64,000 bases of DNA from Cylindrobasidium torrendii FP15055 ss-10 (taxonomy: Eukaryota; Basidiomycota; Agaricomycetes; Agaricales; Physalacriaceae), in the NCBI GenBank assembly GCA_000934385.1, contig KN880484.1:1-64000 (forward strand). Direction: 5' to 3'. Both the position numbers and the translations under genes were made by a program. Position 1 is the first letter of the stretch; each line of letters begins with the position of its first letter. Below, piece after piece: positions 38,245 through 49,383 of the stretch. The notes beneath the pieces are model-generated. The model saw nothing but the letters and a program-made list of their open reading frames with translations. It was not told where the DNA came from and ran no database searches.

Positions 38245-38637
38245 TTACTTGTTGAGCTCAGCAGTCCTCCGCGCATAATCGTCAGAGTTCTAAACAAGCA
38301 ATGAGCATCAACTAAATGCGCAGAGACTAGGACTGACCAAAGCTGGCGGCAAGTTGTCAGGGACATAGGGACCCTTGGCATTGTGTGCGCCCATGACTGG
38401 GTCACTCCTCAGGCCACCGCCGGGTTGGTTGGGTTGCAGATCAGCAGGATCATTAGTCCTCTGCAGGCAAGATTAGCATATCAGATCCTGCATGTTTTGC
38501 CTGGATTTACTGACAGCTGGATGAGGCTGGATCGAGTAAGTTGGCTCTGCGTCTTTGCTCGCCGACTGAGCCTGAGCAGGAGTGCCAGACTTGCGGCGAG
38601 AGGTCTTCTCTTTGATCTTCTGGAAAAAGCTGGACAT
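38245..38637 (-). CDS. Small conserved-looking protein, 96 residues, unknown function
   Basis: Exons 38515-38637, 38338-38460 and 38245-38289 (41, 41 and 14 codons plus stop, all phase 0) join to a 96-residue protein. It starts MSSFFQKIKEKTSRRKSG, a short amphipathic basic segment, followed by a Ser/Ala/Gln linker, PTYSIQPHPA, a Pro/Gly stretch (DLQPNQPGGGLRSDPVMGAH), NAKGPYVPDNLPPAL and NSDDYARRTAELNK. No domain recognised. The clean splice junctions and biased composition support a real gene. A basic amphipathic N-terminus could bind membrane or nucleic acid, but this is speculation. Confidence 0.62.
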
Positions 38638-39910
38638 GATGTTTCCTGAAGTGATGTGGTGTTATGAGTGGGCGGGGTGTTGGGTCTGGGTCTAACAATC
38701 CAGAGGCCTTATATACCCTCTCATTAGCTGCCTCCGCAGAACGCGTCATACAAGTGACATCACGCCGAATCATGCTGCGCATTGTAACGAGGCCCTCTGC
38801 GTATAATCGCGCGCGGCTGCAAACTGCATTCCAGGCCTGCGTAGATCCGAAGTGACAGTGCACTTCAATGCGCGCCACATTTCGTCAGCAACGATCGGAT
38901 GTCGGGGCAACGCATCAATGATATCTTACCAAAACGGGCAAACAAAGCAAATAGGTTCGACGAGTTGTAAGCCTCAAATTCTTGTACGCAGTATTTACTC
39001 CCGGTTGATTTATGAATACTTTGCCACATTCGTTAACCCTCGTCTAAAGTACTAGTAGTTCTCATGTGGCTGGTGTGTACAAGCTTTTGGCTCCATATCG
39101 GTTGCACGGCCTCTGGTACTTACGGAAAGGCGGGGCTTTCGTAAATAGAAATCCCGGATTTAATGAGATCGGTGGTATCAATGAAAGTTCTTGTTCAAAG
39201 TACTTGTTATACTGGTCGTGTTACCTCAATCCTCCCCGGTGCTTGCTCTCGCGCCGTGTTTGCAAAATCATCGCTAGGAGCCGCACCTCTAGACTAAAAC
39301 TTTATTAATTGCATCTCGACTCCACAATCAGGTTTGACAACCTATGGGATCATTGTCGATGGCCTCTGCCTCTGCGCGAAAACCTTCAATTTGACTACCG
39401 TATCGCAATGTGGGCCATGCATTGTGATGTGGGCCATGCATTGTGATGTGGGCCATGCATTGTGATTTGAAGATACCTCTGGGTCTTGGCTCGGATCACC
39501 GCACACGTCAGGCGAGTGACAGTATGCAACTCGCATCTGAATAAGTGCCACTTGTCTGTAGCTCTTTATCGGTACCATCTATCGGGGTACTAGGCTTTCA
39601 CTATCCGTGAATCAGGTGAAAGGGTGACCTAACAGAGTGGTGGCCAGTACACGGGAATGGCGTCTTATGGTGGGGTATCGCCATTGGCGGCTGTCTGTAC
39701 GAGTTCCAGATTGGGGGAGAGTCCGGACACTGATAATGCAACACTCGACTCGTGGACACACAACCACGACCCAAAAACTTGGAAGTATATACTTTTCATT
39801 GCGTGATCATTACTCGTCTACATGCTGCAACAGCAAACCCCATGGAAAATTTACACCACGCACGACAGCAAACATTGACTAATGGCAAGCCTCCGCACTG
39901 GAATACTCGC
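38638..39910. other. Intergenic region, 1.3 kb, with one minisatellite
   Basis: No gene recognised on either strand. The only structured feature is the three-copy 19-bp repeat at 39410-39466. Confidence 0.5.
39410..39466. repeat. Minisatellite, 19 bp x 3
   Basis: Three perfect head-to-tail copies of GTGGGCCATGCATTGTGAT (39410-39428, 39429-39447, 39448-39466). Each copy contains the palindrome ATGCAT. Non-coding. Confidence 0.95.
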
Positions 39911-42067
39911 TTAGACATTTGCTTTTCCACCGAGTTTCTCGTCGCCGTGCTTGTGAATTGCGACAGTGACTGCAGCGTCCTCGTTGGCGAAGCCTTGACG
40001 GTCTCCGGTACCAATAACGTTGAGGCGCATCTCCTCCTTGTCGAGGTCACGGAAGTACCAGAAGAAGAGGACACCGACGACGGCAGCAACGATAGAGAAG
40101 GAGCCGAATAGCCAGGTGAAGCGCTGAATAATTGTTAGCACAGGTTTGACGAGCCTGTGAAAAAGAAAAACTCACGTTCTCAACGTTGACGGATGTAAGG
40201 GCGAAGTTGACGGCGGAGGAGAGAGCAGACATGAAAAGCGAGAACGCCATGACGGTACTTTTCATGCGCTTAGGCGCCTTGGTGTACGCATATTCGTTTG
40301 AGACAAGCGTCGCGAAGATTTCACCGAGGCCGACAAGGATGTAAGGGCCGGCGACAATCCATACGTTGAGGTCAGCAGGCCCAGCGCCAGTTTCGGCACA
40401 GACCGAAGGAATGTTGTCGTGGCACGGGGACTTCTCGTAAATGAACTTCTGGAGGATGGCGGCGTAAAGCATGGCCATCGAGGCGAAGAAGAAACCGGTC
40501 GTGATACGCTTGATGGGCGTGTAGTTGAAGCCGACGCGGCGCAGGGCCGGATACACGAGGAGATCCATGATGGGGATGATTATGATAATGACGATCGGGT
40601 TCAAGTTCTGAATGAGATCGTTGGGTGTACCGTCGAGGCGCATGCCAGCCGCGACAGTGCCAAGGTTGCCGTCAATCTGCGAGTAGCAGAGGTAGAAAAA
40701 CGGCATTGCGAGGAACACTTGGCAAGCCTTGAGAGTTCGAACGACCTCGTCAACAAATTCATCATCCCAAGTGACTGTGAGAGTTGTCAGACGGCTACAA
40801 ACGCAATTTGAAGAATAGAACGCACTCTTCTTCGGCGCCTTGCCTGCCTCATAAGAGGTTGGACGGGCAACATCCCAGAAGTTGGGAGCACGGAGTCTGC
40901 GCCAGGTTGCAACCGGATTGAATGAGATCTTATCACCAATGCACAGTGCTAGTACGCGTATAACCTCAAGCAGAATAGAGCCACGGGGTGGTGTCACGAC
41001 GTAATACTTGCGGCCACCTGCAAGGACGACGGGAACGATGGCAAGAATGCAGGTCGGGACGAGGAAAGCTGACCAGTACCCATGGTCACGGGCAAGGAAG
41101 GATGCCGAGATGGCACCGACCGAGCCCCAATTGATAGATGCATAGAACCTGGGAATAGTGGTCAGCCAATTGGACAACGAGATAAGGCTAAGATGCTCAC
41201 CAGTTGTATATATGCTGATATGTCACCTGAGGTGAGACGACGACAACCTCGCCAGACTTGAGAGTTTTCTTGCGCATCTTTCCAGTGTATTGCTCGGCTA
41301 TCATGGGACTGACGTTCGCCTTGATGGCACCTCCTCCAATACCCATAACGATGATAGAGAAGATGAGGAGACCCAACGCCCTGTCCGTATCCTCGAGTGA
41401 CGCAGGAGTCGCACTAGCAACCAGGATGATATGGCCAATCCTAATGATCCATGAGAAAATCACTCGACACTGAGAAGGACGTTGCGTACAAATAAATGAT
41501 GGAGAACAACATAATGGTGTTGTAGCGACCCAGCCAGCAGTCAGCGACGATGCCGCCAATGAATGGGGTAACGTAAAACCAGAAGTTGAGGAATGTCCGG
41601 ATGGAGAAAGATGTTTGTTGGCCCTTGCCGAGAGCGCCAGCCTGAAAGACGGTTTAATTACTCGAATTGGCATAGTGTGAGAGCAACGCACGATACCACT
41701 GGCACGGTTGGCGGCAGGGACGGAACCATCGCGCGAGCCCTGCGGCAAAGGCGCGCGGATATACTGTTACCGCATGAGTGGTGAAAACTTTCCGGAGGCA
41801 AAAAATGCATACATTGTTCAAGACATTGCTGGTACCGTAGTACGACCACCGCTCAGAGAACTCGACGACAATAATCAAGAAGGATGTGAAATTGAGCTTG
41901 TCGGAGACGTGACGGAGAGTCTCCATCTCTGCGAATGTGACACCCTCTGAGCCGGGGACGATGTCGTCCGGGAGGTGGTGAGTGCCATGCCTGACATCCT
42001 CGGTCGAGTGCTTCTCGTCGATGGTCGAGGATTTCTCGATGGACTTGTCCGCTTCTGGAGTAGCCAT
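39911..42067 (-). CDS. PTR2: Proton-coupled di/tripeptide transporter, POT/PTR2 family
   Basis: Imports small peptides across the plasma membrane. The ATG at 42067 begins an acidic cytosolic N-terminus (MATPEADKSIEKSSTIDE), then NFTSFLIIVVEFSERWSYYG, containing the family proton-coupling motif ExxERxxYYG. Further markers are FWFYVTPFIGGIVADCWLGR, GIGGGAIKANVSPMIAEQYT, FYASINWGSVGAISASFLAR (second PTR signature), a long central loop, FLAMPFFYLCYSQIDGNLGT, PIVIIIIIPIMDLLVYPALR and ILVGLGEIFATLVSNEYAYT. The pattern gives about twelve transmembrane helices. The C-terminus is charged (AIHKHGDEKLGGKANV). Introns near 40135-40175, 40768-40830, 41155-41200, 41440-41500, 41640-41690 and 41750-41815. 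About 600 residues, intact. Confidence 0.94.
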
Positions 42068-42653
42068 GGCTAAAGGACGTGGGTGGAAGGACGCACAAAA
42101 GTTCTCGGTGCCTACACACGTCTATAAGAGGGATTTCAACTTGCTCACTCGATCAATTGATGCCAAGCATCTGGACCACAAGCTTGCACACGGTGCCACA
42201 CGACCACTGCGATAAGCCCAGTAGCACATGGTGCGAACATTCCTTGCGCTCCAGTGGCTCAAGGGACTTCACACCCTGGACTCTGCTGATGCCCCTGCGA
42301 CGGATCTTGCGTCGGAGGCTCGCCAGCGTAAAACAACTACAAAATGTGAATGCAGTGTGTATACACCTGTGTATGAACAGATAACGCAATATATCACGAT
42401 GGCCCACCAATCATCGAGTCTGCAATTGGGACCGCAAGAGACCCAGGGCCTGGAGTACTTGTACATGCAGTCGGGGGCTTCAGACCGCATTGAACGGGGG
42501 CAAAAGGAGTTGGTTCAAGGCACCCGGCGCGGAGAGTTTTGTGAGAACGGAAAAGGAAGCGCATTCATTGATTTATTGCAGGTTCATTGGAAGCACGGCC
42601 AGAGGCGGTGGCGGTGGCCGTATACATCCCCTCAATTGCAAGGTGGGTACCGT
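42068..42653. other. Intergenic between PTR2 start and NDUFA2 stop
   Basis: PTR2 promoter region. Small frames on both strands have no recognisable content. Confidence 0.4.
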
Positions 42654-43037
42654 CTATTGCAGTAGTTGAGATACGCGCGCCTCGACCTCGGCCGCAGACA
42701 ACCCGTCCAGCTCCACGTGTGTTTCCCGTCCCCGCTCTGTTCAATGTTCGCGCGCCAGTCAACAAAATGCTTGACTGTACCAGACTACGACGCACCAAAG
42801 CGGGCAAATACGCGTGCTGGTGTTCCGGTAGCTTCCCGGATCAGGATAGGCAAGTCTGGGTTGAATTGCTTGATCATTGGATACTTTGCTACCACAAATT
42901 GCCTTTCGGAATCAGCACACGCATTGAGTGCCACCAGATAGTCCCAAGTACCTCGTCCCAGCTGATGCCAGCCCGCTAGAGCAGCAAAGAATTCGTAATT
43001 CGCGCAGTGCAGGAGAGAACGCTTTCGCTAGTGACAT
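42654..43037 (-). CDS. NDUFA2: Mitochondrial complex I subunit NDUFA2 (B8)
   Basis: Thioredoxin-fold accessory subunit of NADH:ubiquinone oxidoreductase, in the matrix arm. It is hidden among three short exons (42952-43037, 42796-42902, 42654-42736), which splice in frame to 91 residues. The protein reads MSLAKAFSPALRELRILCCS, SGLASAGTRQFVVAKYPMIK, QFNPDLPILIREATGTPARV, FARFERGRETHVELDGLSAA and EVEARVSQLLQ, matching the whole family length and its SxGxRxFV...YPxIKxxNPxLPILIREA signature. The pair Cys18-Cys19 lies where the family has its conserved cysteine region. It diverges from RAX1 with 132 bp between starts. Confidence 0.95.
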
Positions 43038-43169
43038 GATGATGGTGGTCAAGCGAGAGGCGGCGGTGCGGGCCGTCATCCGCTGCGTCGTGACGCCGTG
43101 ACATGTGACCTTCTTTCCTTCCCACGCACATTCGTTTGGTTGCCTTTCTTGACGACGACGCAGACGACG
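43038..43169. promoter_or_regulatory. Compact bidirectional promoter, NDUFA2 / RAX1
   Basis: 132 bp between divergent ATG codons. No TATA box is evident. Confidence 0.5.
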
Positions 43170-44461
43170 ATGGACGACCAGCGCCAACAGGATGACTGGG
43201 CGAATAGCCGAAAAGACAGGCTTCCGTCGTTCACTGAGGTCCTGTCGCGTCGCACACGACCTCCGGTCGATCTCTTCATGTTCTAGTGCGTGGTTGACAA
43301 TTTACTGCAATCTCGTTTAACCATCATGCAGTCTATTTCTCCAGCGCGAAGGGCTCGAGGACATGCTCGACTTTTGGCTCGATGTGCAGCAGCATGAAAA
43401 CCTTTGCCGAGCGTACTTTAAAGACGTCCGCAAGTCGGGGCGCACCATCAAAGAGGACTGGCCACAATATTGGGACTATGCCCGCCGCCGTGGCTCTATC
43501 TATGGCACTGTTGTTGGCATGAATGCAGATGCTAAGCGCAGCACCGCTAGCACTCACGAACTAGGCGCCTATACGGAGGAGAAACACGGAGCTCGTTCGC
43601 CGTCGCCAGGTCGACCGACGCCCGTCATGTCCGACCATACTCGCGTCAACTCTGCCTCACCAAACGAGCCTTACCAGCGCTCGACAACGCCATTTTCCCT
43701 CTCAGGACGGACGCCAACGCTTTTTAACCTCAAGCGGGCGTCGCGCGCGCCTACCATCATCCCCCGATCTGCTGCTATTACCCGCCAGGACCTTGTCGCG
43801 TCTGCAGAGCGCATCTATTTCCGCTATCTATCGCCCGCGAACACGGTGAACGCGACGGAGAACCACGAGATCTACCTGCCACCCTCGCTTCGCATCCACT
43901 CCTTCCCCCTCTCCTCTACAACGGAGGCAAAGTCCAGCACAGAACATAACTTGATGGCCCAAATCCCCGACATATTCCACGCACAGAAGGAATATGTCTT
44001 CCGCGCGATGGAACAAGATGCTTTCCCCCGCTTCCTCCGCGCAAAGGCATTTGGCAACCTCACGCCCGTGTCTGCACTTGTCCGCCTTATCCTCGGTCTC
44101 ATCGTTCTTTGGATCGGCCTCGCTGTCGGATTCTCCCTCATCTTCCTTGACGTGCAGCCCAAATCCAAGCGATTCTTCGTGAGTCTACCTTTGTCATGTT
44201 CGCTGCCATTCTGATTGTTTTTAGCTATTCCTCCCATACACTGTGGCCATAACACTGCTCATCTCTCACCAATATGAGCTCGACCCCCTTCTCGTCTTCT
44301 TCGGCCAATCTGAGACGACACCCTTCCGAACACTCACTATCCGCGAGCCGTATGTCAAGAAACTCTTGGTCGGACGTGCTATTTGGGTCACCCTACTCAT
44401 TGCGGCGTTCACGACAGCGCTTTCCATGCTCTTCTGGGCCGTCCCGGGTCATAGATTATAG
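43170..44461 (+). CDS. RAX1: RGS-domain membrane protein Rax1
   Basis: Rax1-type proteins combine an RGS-like domain with C-terminal membrane helices and act in polarity and bud-site or hyphal growth. Exons 43170-43285, 43332-44178 and 44225-44461 give 399 residues. RGS opening: RLPSFTEVLSRRTRPPVDLF, MFYLFLQREGLEDMLDFWLD, VQQHENLCRAYFKDVRKSGR. A polar insert rich in Ser/Pro/Thr (about residues 110-200) splits the domain. The second half follows: RQDLVASAERIYFRYLSPAN, HSFPLSSTTEA, QIPDIFHAQKEYVFRAMEQD, AFPRFLRAKAF. Helices are LVRLILGLIVLWIGLAVGFS, LFLPYTVAITLLISHQYELD and AIWVTLLIAAFTTALSMLFW. Insert and topology are typical for the family. Confidence 0.9.
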
Positions 44462-45359
44462 ATTGCTACTTGTGCGCAGTCTGTTGACATTGGAATAGCC
44501 CCACTGTTCTGTGACATGGACATTGTCTTCGTGCGGGCTGTCTACCTACCGGACGTCTTGGTTGTTTATGTACCTTTTGCGGCTTCTTAATTATTATCGC
44601 GTGTGCCTGTCCATTGTTCTCGCTTTTCCATCACCATACCCGTTTACCTTCTAATTCCAACGCTGTGGTCGCAGTATATATATTTTGAACAAGAGGGAGT
44701 TGGATTTATGGGTTGTTTGAATGTATACCTTATGCTGTACTTGTTTGTGACCGTTCAGCAATGAGCTGGGTACATTGCAAGCAATCCAGACTTCGACCGT
44801 TAAAATACCTTTGCATGGGAGAAAAAGGCTGGCCAGCACGACGAGGCTGTATCGATGAGCTCCTGCAAGAGCCGAGACGATTCCCAAGACGCAATTCGGG
44901 CGGTTGTGATGCAATCCAGCATGGGCCCGGGATTGGCATGGGACGTACTTGACACAAATGCAGCACAAGGTGCTTGGACACAGAATGCGGGGATGTTGCC
45001 TGCCAAGTATCCCTCATCCCTCCAGCATGTCCCAGCTTGGGCGCGACTCTCGAGGCCTAGATGGCCCAAGTAAGAGATGGGATTTGTGAGGAGGGAACTT
45101 TGAGGAAGCCCTGGGGTACAACACATGTTGTATTCCCCTGGGCCTGGTGAATGGATTTGTAGGCAGAGAAAGGGTCTCCGCTGTTCCGTCGACGACAGTG
45201 CTCGAGTCGGGGACAACATGTAAATACTAACTCTGCCAGTACCAGTGCCGCTGTGAAATGGATTCTCGGACCGAAGATGTTCGATCAGCTCTGCGTTATC
45301 ATGTCGTGTGCGCTATCTTCTGACCGCGACGCGTCGAACAAGCCTTGGTCCATTTCCCA
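44462..45359. other. Intergenic, nothing recognised
   Basis: 900 bp between RAX1 and the SMP-30-like gene. Overlapping open frames on both strands (for example minus 44800-45219) have no domain signal. Confidence 0.45.
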
Positions 45360-46955
45360 ATGTCCGGTGCCCCGAGGAAACTCGAGAGAAAAGAGCCCAA
45401 ACCCACCGAGCCATATGCCTGGTTTGCACCTGTGCTCATAGTCGTCGGGGTGCTCATCGCGGCTATCGTGCAAGCGCGTAAACCTGCACCGGTTCGCGAA
45501 ATTCAGCCTCCAGCACAGGCAGTGGTAAGGATACTTTCTGTATAGTGCAACTATACGCTGAACCCAACATAGATAGTGGACCGTGCTGCTGCAGCAGTCA
45601 TTGGACACGACGAAGCATCGTCCATTCGCGGGGAGGCATTCGAGACTCATTTTAATCCGCATGGAAAAGAGGCGCCATTCTTCCAGGTGTTCGACAAGTC
45701 CTTCTTGCAGATACTAGGACGCTATGCCTCCATTTACGAAATCTCGTCGGACCCAACCTTTGCGTTCGCACATGAGGCGCCCATCTATCACGAAGAAAGC
45801 GACATGGTGTTCTTTGCCAGTAACGGAGGCGGGGCACTAGGGTTCAGCGACTGGCACAACAACAACAAAGTGCTATCACTCAACTTGACTGTTGTAGACG
45901 ATGCAATCTGGAGGCTGAAAGCGGGCCAGTACACAGTCAATGTTCCTGCGACCAAGGTGAGCTTCATAATGAATCATATCTAGCAGCTTGCTAATATGCA
46001 CTTAGTTGGACCTTCACAATTCGGTACAAATGACAAACGGAGGAACTGGGCCATACAAGAACGATCTCTTGTTCATTAACTCAGGCCGCGCAAACTTGCA
46101 TCCAAACATCGTCGCCGTGAACCCTTATTCACCACACAACGTGACTGTCCTTTTGGACAATTACTATGGGCGCTCCTTCAACTCGTTGAACGATATCAAA
46201 ATACATCCCTCTGGGAAGCTATTCTTCACGGACGTAACGTGCGTATTCAGTTATTATACCAGTACTTTGCTGAACGTTCTCAGGTATGGCCATTTGAACG
46301 AGTTCCGCCCCGAGCCTCTTATGCCCAATCAGGTGTATCGCTTCGACCCAGAGACACACTCTGTTCGCGTTGTCGCAGACGGCTTCAGTAAACCAAATGG
46401 AATTGCGTTCTCGCCAGATGGAAAAACAGCGTACATGTTCGTCCACTTATCCCAATAGTCGAACCTGTGCTGAAATACTGGGCCAGAGCGGATACTGGAG
46501 CTGCTGCTGGCGTCAATGGACTGCATCAAACCCTCCCAGCGACAATGTACGCTGGAGCTTCTCTATATGTTGGCTGCTATTGACTGCGAATTTAGCTACG
46601 CTATGGATGTCCACCCTAAATCTCACGCATTCACCAACCGCCGCGTTCTTGCATATGTGGACGCTGGTGTCCCAGACGGCATACAGACAGATACGAAGGG
46701 GAATGTTTATTCGGCGTGTGGTGACGGTGTTCATGTATGTGTATTGATTTTCCCTCTCTCTACAACGATGGTGGATCTGACCAGGTCTGGCGGTAGGTGT
46801 GGAACCCCGAGGGCGAGCTACTAGGCAAGTTCTTTCTGGGCAGGGTGTCGGCCAATATGGTCTTCGCGGGAAGAGGACGACTTGTGATCCTCGCGGAAAC
46901 CAAGGTGTACATGGTGCACTTCCGCACAGACGGGCAGAAACTCAGCTGGCCATAA
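45360..46955 (+). CDS. SMP-30/gluconolactonase-like lactonohydrolase with N-terminal membrane anchor
   Basis: Six-bladed beta-propeller hydrolase of sugar-acid or pantoyl-type lactones. The ATG at 45360 gives a polar stretch (MSGAPRKLERKEPKPTEP) then a hydrophobic segment AWFAPVLIVVGVLIAAIVQA, best read as a signal anchor rather than a cleaved peptide. The propeller includes YEISSDPTFAFAHEAPIYHE, MVFFASNGGG, LLFINSGRANLHPNIVAVNP, FNSLNDIKIHPSGKLFFTDV (metal-site Asn/Asp), YRFDPETHSVRVVADGFSKP, NGIAFSPDGKTAYIADTGAA (metal-site Asn) and VPDGIQTDTKGNVYSACGDG (Asp). It ends VYMVHFRTDGQKLSWP. Introns of about 46-53 nt near 45523-45573, 45958-46006, 46239-46285, 46443-46490, 46541-46596 and 46736-46798. 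About 430 residues. It lies directly upstream of GH105 in the same direction. Confidence 0.88.
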
Positions 46956-47530
46956 TTGGGCGCTTGAAGCCAAGGCTTTTGGTTTCTCAGGCGACGCAGT
47001 TGTCCTATAGCTTTCTAGCACGGTCCGGCGCCGTCAAGTGCATTGTAACAGTGAACCTCTGTACCCAGGTATTGCGGAAGTACTACTCACGCACTTCCAA
47101 TGTATTCCGATGTATCCTTGCGAAACTTAGAGAGCACTTGATAGCCTCCGTATTGGAGAACCACAGAGCACGCGAGCGCCAAGAACACGCGACCACGACC
47201 GGCCCGATTCAGCGATCTACATCTAAATGCTCTTGAACTGTCACTCTGACAACCAACTGCTTTTAAAACGCTACCATGCCTTTGCCAAATTCCGGCTTGA
47301 GGTTGAAGAACAAATCATCTTTGGTCCAGAGACAAGTTCTTGTCCGTTTCTTGCTTCCAACAACACGAATTCTAGCACACTGTGTGGTTACGGCCCGCGC
47401 TCGTTTAGCAACAACGTCCCCTTGACCCGATAATTATCCCACGGACTTTTTGTAGCACTGCTTTCCCAGCGAGTATAAAGGTCCTCGCCTCCCTGCGAAT
47501 GTTGTCCAACCACCCCACCATCTTTCCGTC
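46956..47530. other. Intergenic upstream of GH105
   Basis: Contains the GH105 promoter (TATA at 47474). Nothing else recognised. Confidence 0.4.
47474..47480 (+). promoter_or_regulatory. TATA box of GH105 gene
   Basis: TATAAAG located 51-57 bp before the ATG at 47531. This leaves room for a leader of about 20-25 nt. Confidence 0.55.
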
Positions 47531-48996
47531 ATGTTGTTCCTTGCCCTCCTTGGTGCACTTCCTTTTGTGCGCGCGCGGCCAGAATCATACGCCGTATGGG
47601 CTGCAGACTCTGCTATAGCGCGTGGACAAGGTAACGGGTATGTCGACGGCTCGGTCAAAGTCTCGTACGAGCACGGCGAACTGCACTACGGTCTGCGCCT
47701 GCTATACGAAGAGACGGGCAACCAGACATACTATGATTACATTCTGGACGCCTCCAATGTCATTGTCGATGACAACGGCAAGATCGCATCGCAGTACAAG
47801 CCGAGTGAATACCAGCAGGATCCTATCCGGTACGCTGGACTGCGCTTGCTGGGTGTCCTACAGCATGGCTGACTATTCCGCGCAGTACTGGTCCGACTTT
47901 CGCGTACCTGTGAGCACTTTGTCTCGGCAGGTCAGATGTATGTATGATCTGACCCATGGCATCAGCTACGAGGAGACTGGGGACGAGAAATGGAAGACGG
48001 CAATGGACGCCTTCCACACCCAATTGATGAGCCAGCCGCGTACAGACGAAGGCCAATTTTGGCACAAATTGGTATACTACAACCAAGGTCTGTCTATTGG
48101 TAAAGCCGAGGGAATTCCGTCCACTGAACAGTGCGACAGGATGGCTCGACGGCATTTACATGGGCGAAATCTTCTATCTCACCTACCTGAACAAGTTCCA
48201 GCCCAATAATCAAACTGCATATGGTCTGTTTATATCCACTGAACACTCGCACTGTCGTCTTGCGCTAACTTTGTACCATAGACGATATTGAGAAGCAGTT
48301 CGAGCTCATGTACAAGAACACCCTTGTTGAAGATACCGGGCTCCTGTATCACGGCTATGACTATTCGCACACCGCTTCCTGGGCAGACGAAGACCGCGGC
48401 CACTCCCCTGAGGTATGGGACCGTGCCCTGGGGTGGTATGTGATGGCACTCGTCGACCTTCTCGAAATTTGGCCCGGCGACAAGACGACGTTCCTCACCC
48501 ACCTGCAAGCGCTCGCGCCTGCTATCGTCAAGGCCGCAGATCCTGATACCGGTGTGTGGTGGCTTGTCATGTCCCAGCCCGGGCGCGAGGGCAACTACTT
48601 CGAAAGTAGCGGTTCGGTTATGTTTGTCTACGCACTGCTTAAGGGTGTTCGGCTGGGATACCTCCAAGACACAGATGGTTCCATCCTCGCTGCAGCGACC
48701 AAGGCATATGGATACATCGTTGATGAGTGGGTCACGGACAACGGCGATGGGACATTCGACTGGCAAAACACCGTCGAGGTAGGATTGTGAATTCTGTGTT
48801 TGTCCAACTTCTTACACCCGTTTAGGTTGGAAGTCTGAGCGGAGCGGGTGACTACGACGTGGGTTATGCTCTACCCAGTGCCGCACTGTAACTAACTCTT
48901 TTCCAGTATTATGTGAGCGTCGATGTGAAGGTGAACGATCTCAAGGGTTTGGCTGCCTTCTTGCTGGCTAGTGTGGAATTCGAGAAGTTGGCATGA
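47531..48996 (+). CDS. Secreted unsaturated rhamnogalacturonyl hydrolase, GH105
   Basis: Removes the 4,5-unsaturated uronic acid left on oligosaccharides by pectin/rhamnogalacturonan lyases. The ATG at 47531 begins a signal peptide (MLFLALLGALPFVRA). The (alpha/alpha)6 barrel follows: YAVWAADSAIARGQGNGYVD, HGELHYGLRLLYEETGNQTY, TGPTFAYLYEHFVSAGQMYD (across an intron), DEGQFWHKLVYYNQGWLDGI, the last with the catalytic Asp in WLDGIYMGE. Then TGLLYHGYDYSHTASWADED, HSPEVWDRALGWYVMALVDL, WWLVMSQPGREGNYFESSGS, VMFVYALLKGVRLGYL, and C-terminal VGSLSGAGDYDYYVSVDVKV, NDLKGLAAFLLASVE. Introns near 47819-47877, 47930-47945, 48090-48140, 48222-48283, 48780-48826 and 48864-48906. About 385 residues. Functionally it complements the PL1 lyase at 3-4 kb. 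Confidence 0.92.
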
Positions 48997-49383
48997 GGAT
49001 GGGTAGGCAGTAGAAATGTGTAATAAAATTGCCATTGGATCATCTTGTGTGTGGATTTGGCTACGCAGAGAGCCATAGGTGTGAGATTAGAGTGTGACAA
49101 GATAATGAGCATTCAGCAATCAACTCTTGGGCTGCCACCGTCAAGCCCGCCTCGCTACACAAGGCCCTCGAGTTCTTGGCACATCCCCGCCCTCCTTGCG
49201 ACGGTCCAGTCGCGAACACGACTTCAAAGGCGAGGCGATGTTAACAGTGCCAGTTGAGCCTTCGTCCTTCGTCGTCCTCAATGCCTGCAAATGTCTTCCG
49301 ATCCACGACGGGAGTGTAGGGGTCATCTCGTTTGATATGGAACAAACTGGTGCTAGGATGCTGTACTCGCAATTGAGGGCCAC
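48997..49383. other. Convergent 3' region, GH105 / MED8
   Basis: Facing stop codons; no gene recognised. Confidence 0.4.

Noticed and set aside
39410..39466. CRISPR-like array
   Set aside because: The three 19-bp copies are directly adjacent with no spacers, in a eukaryotic genome; it is a minisatellite.
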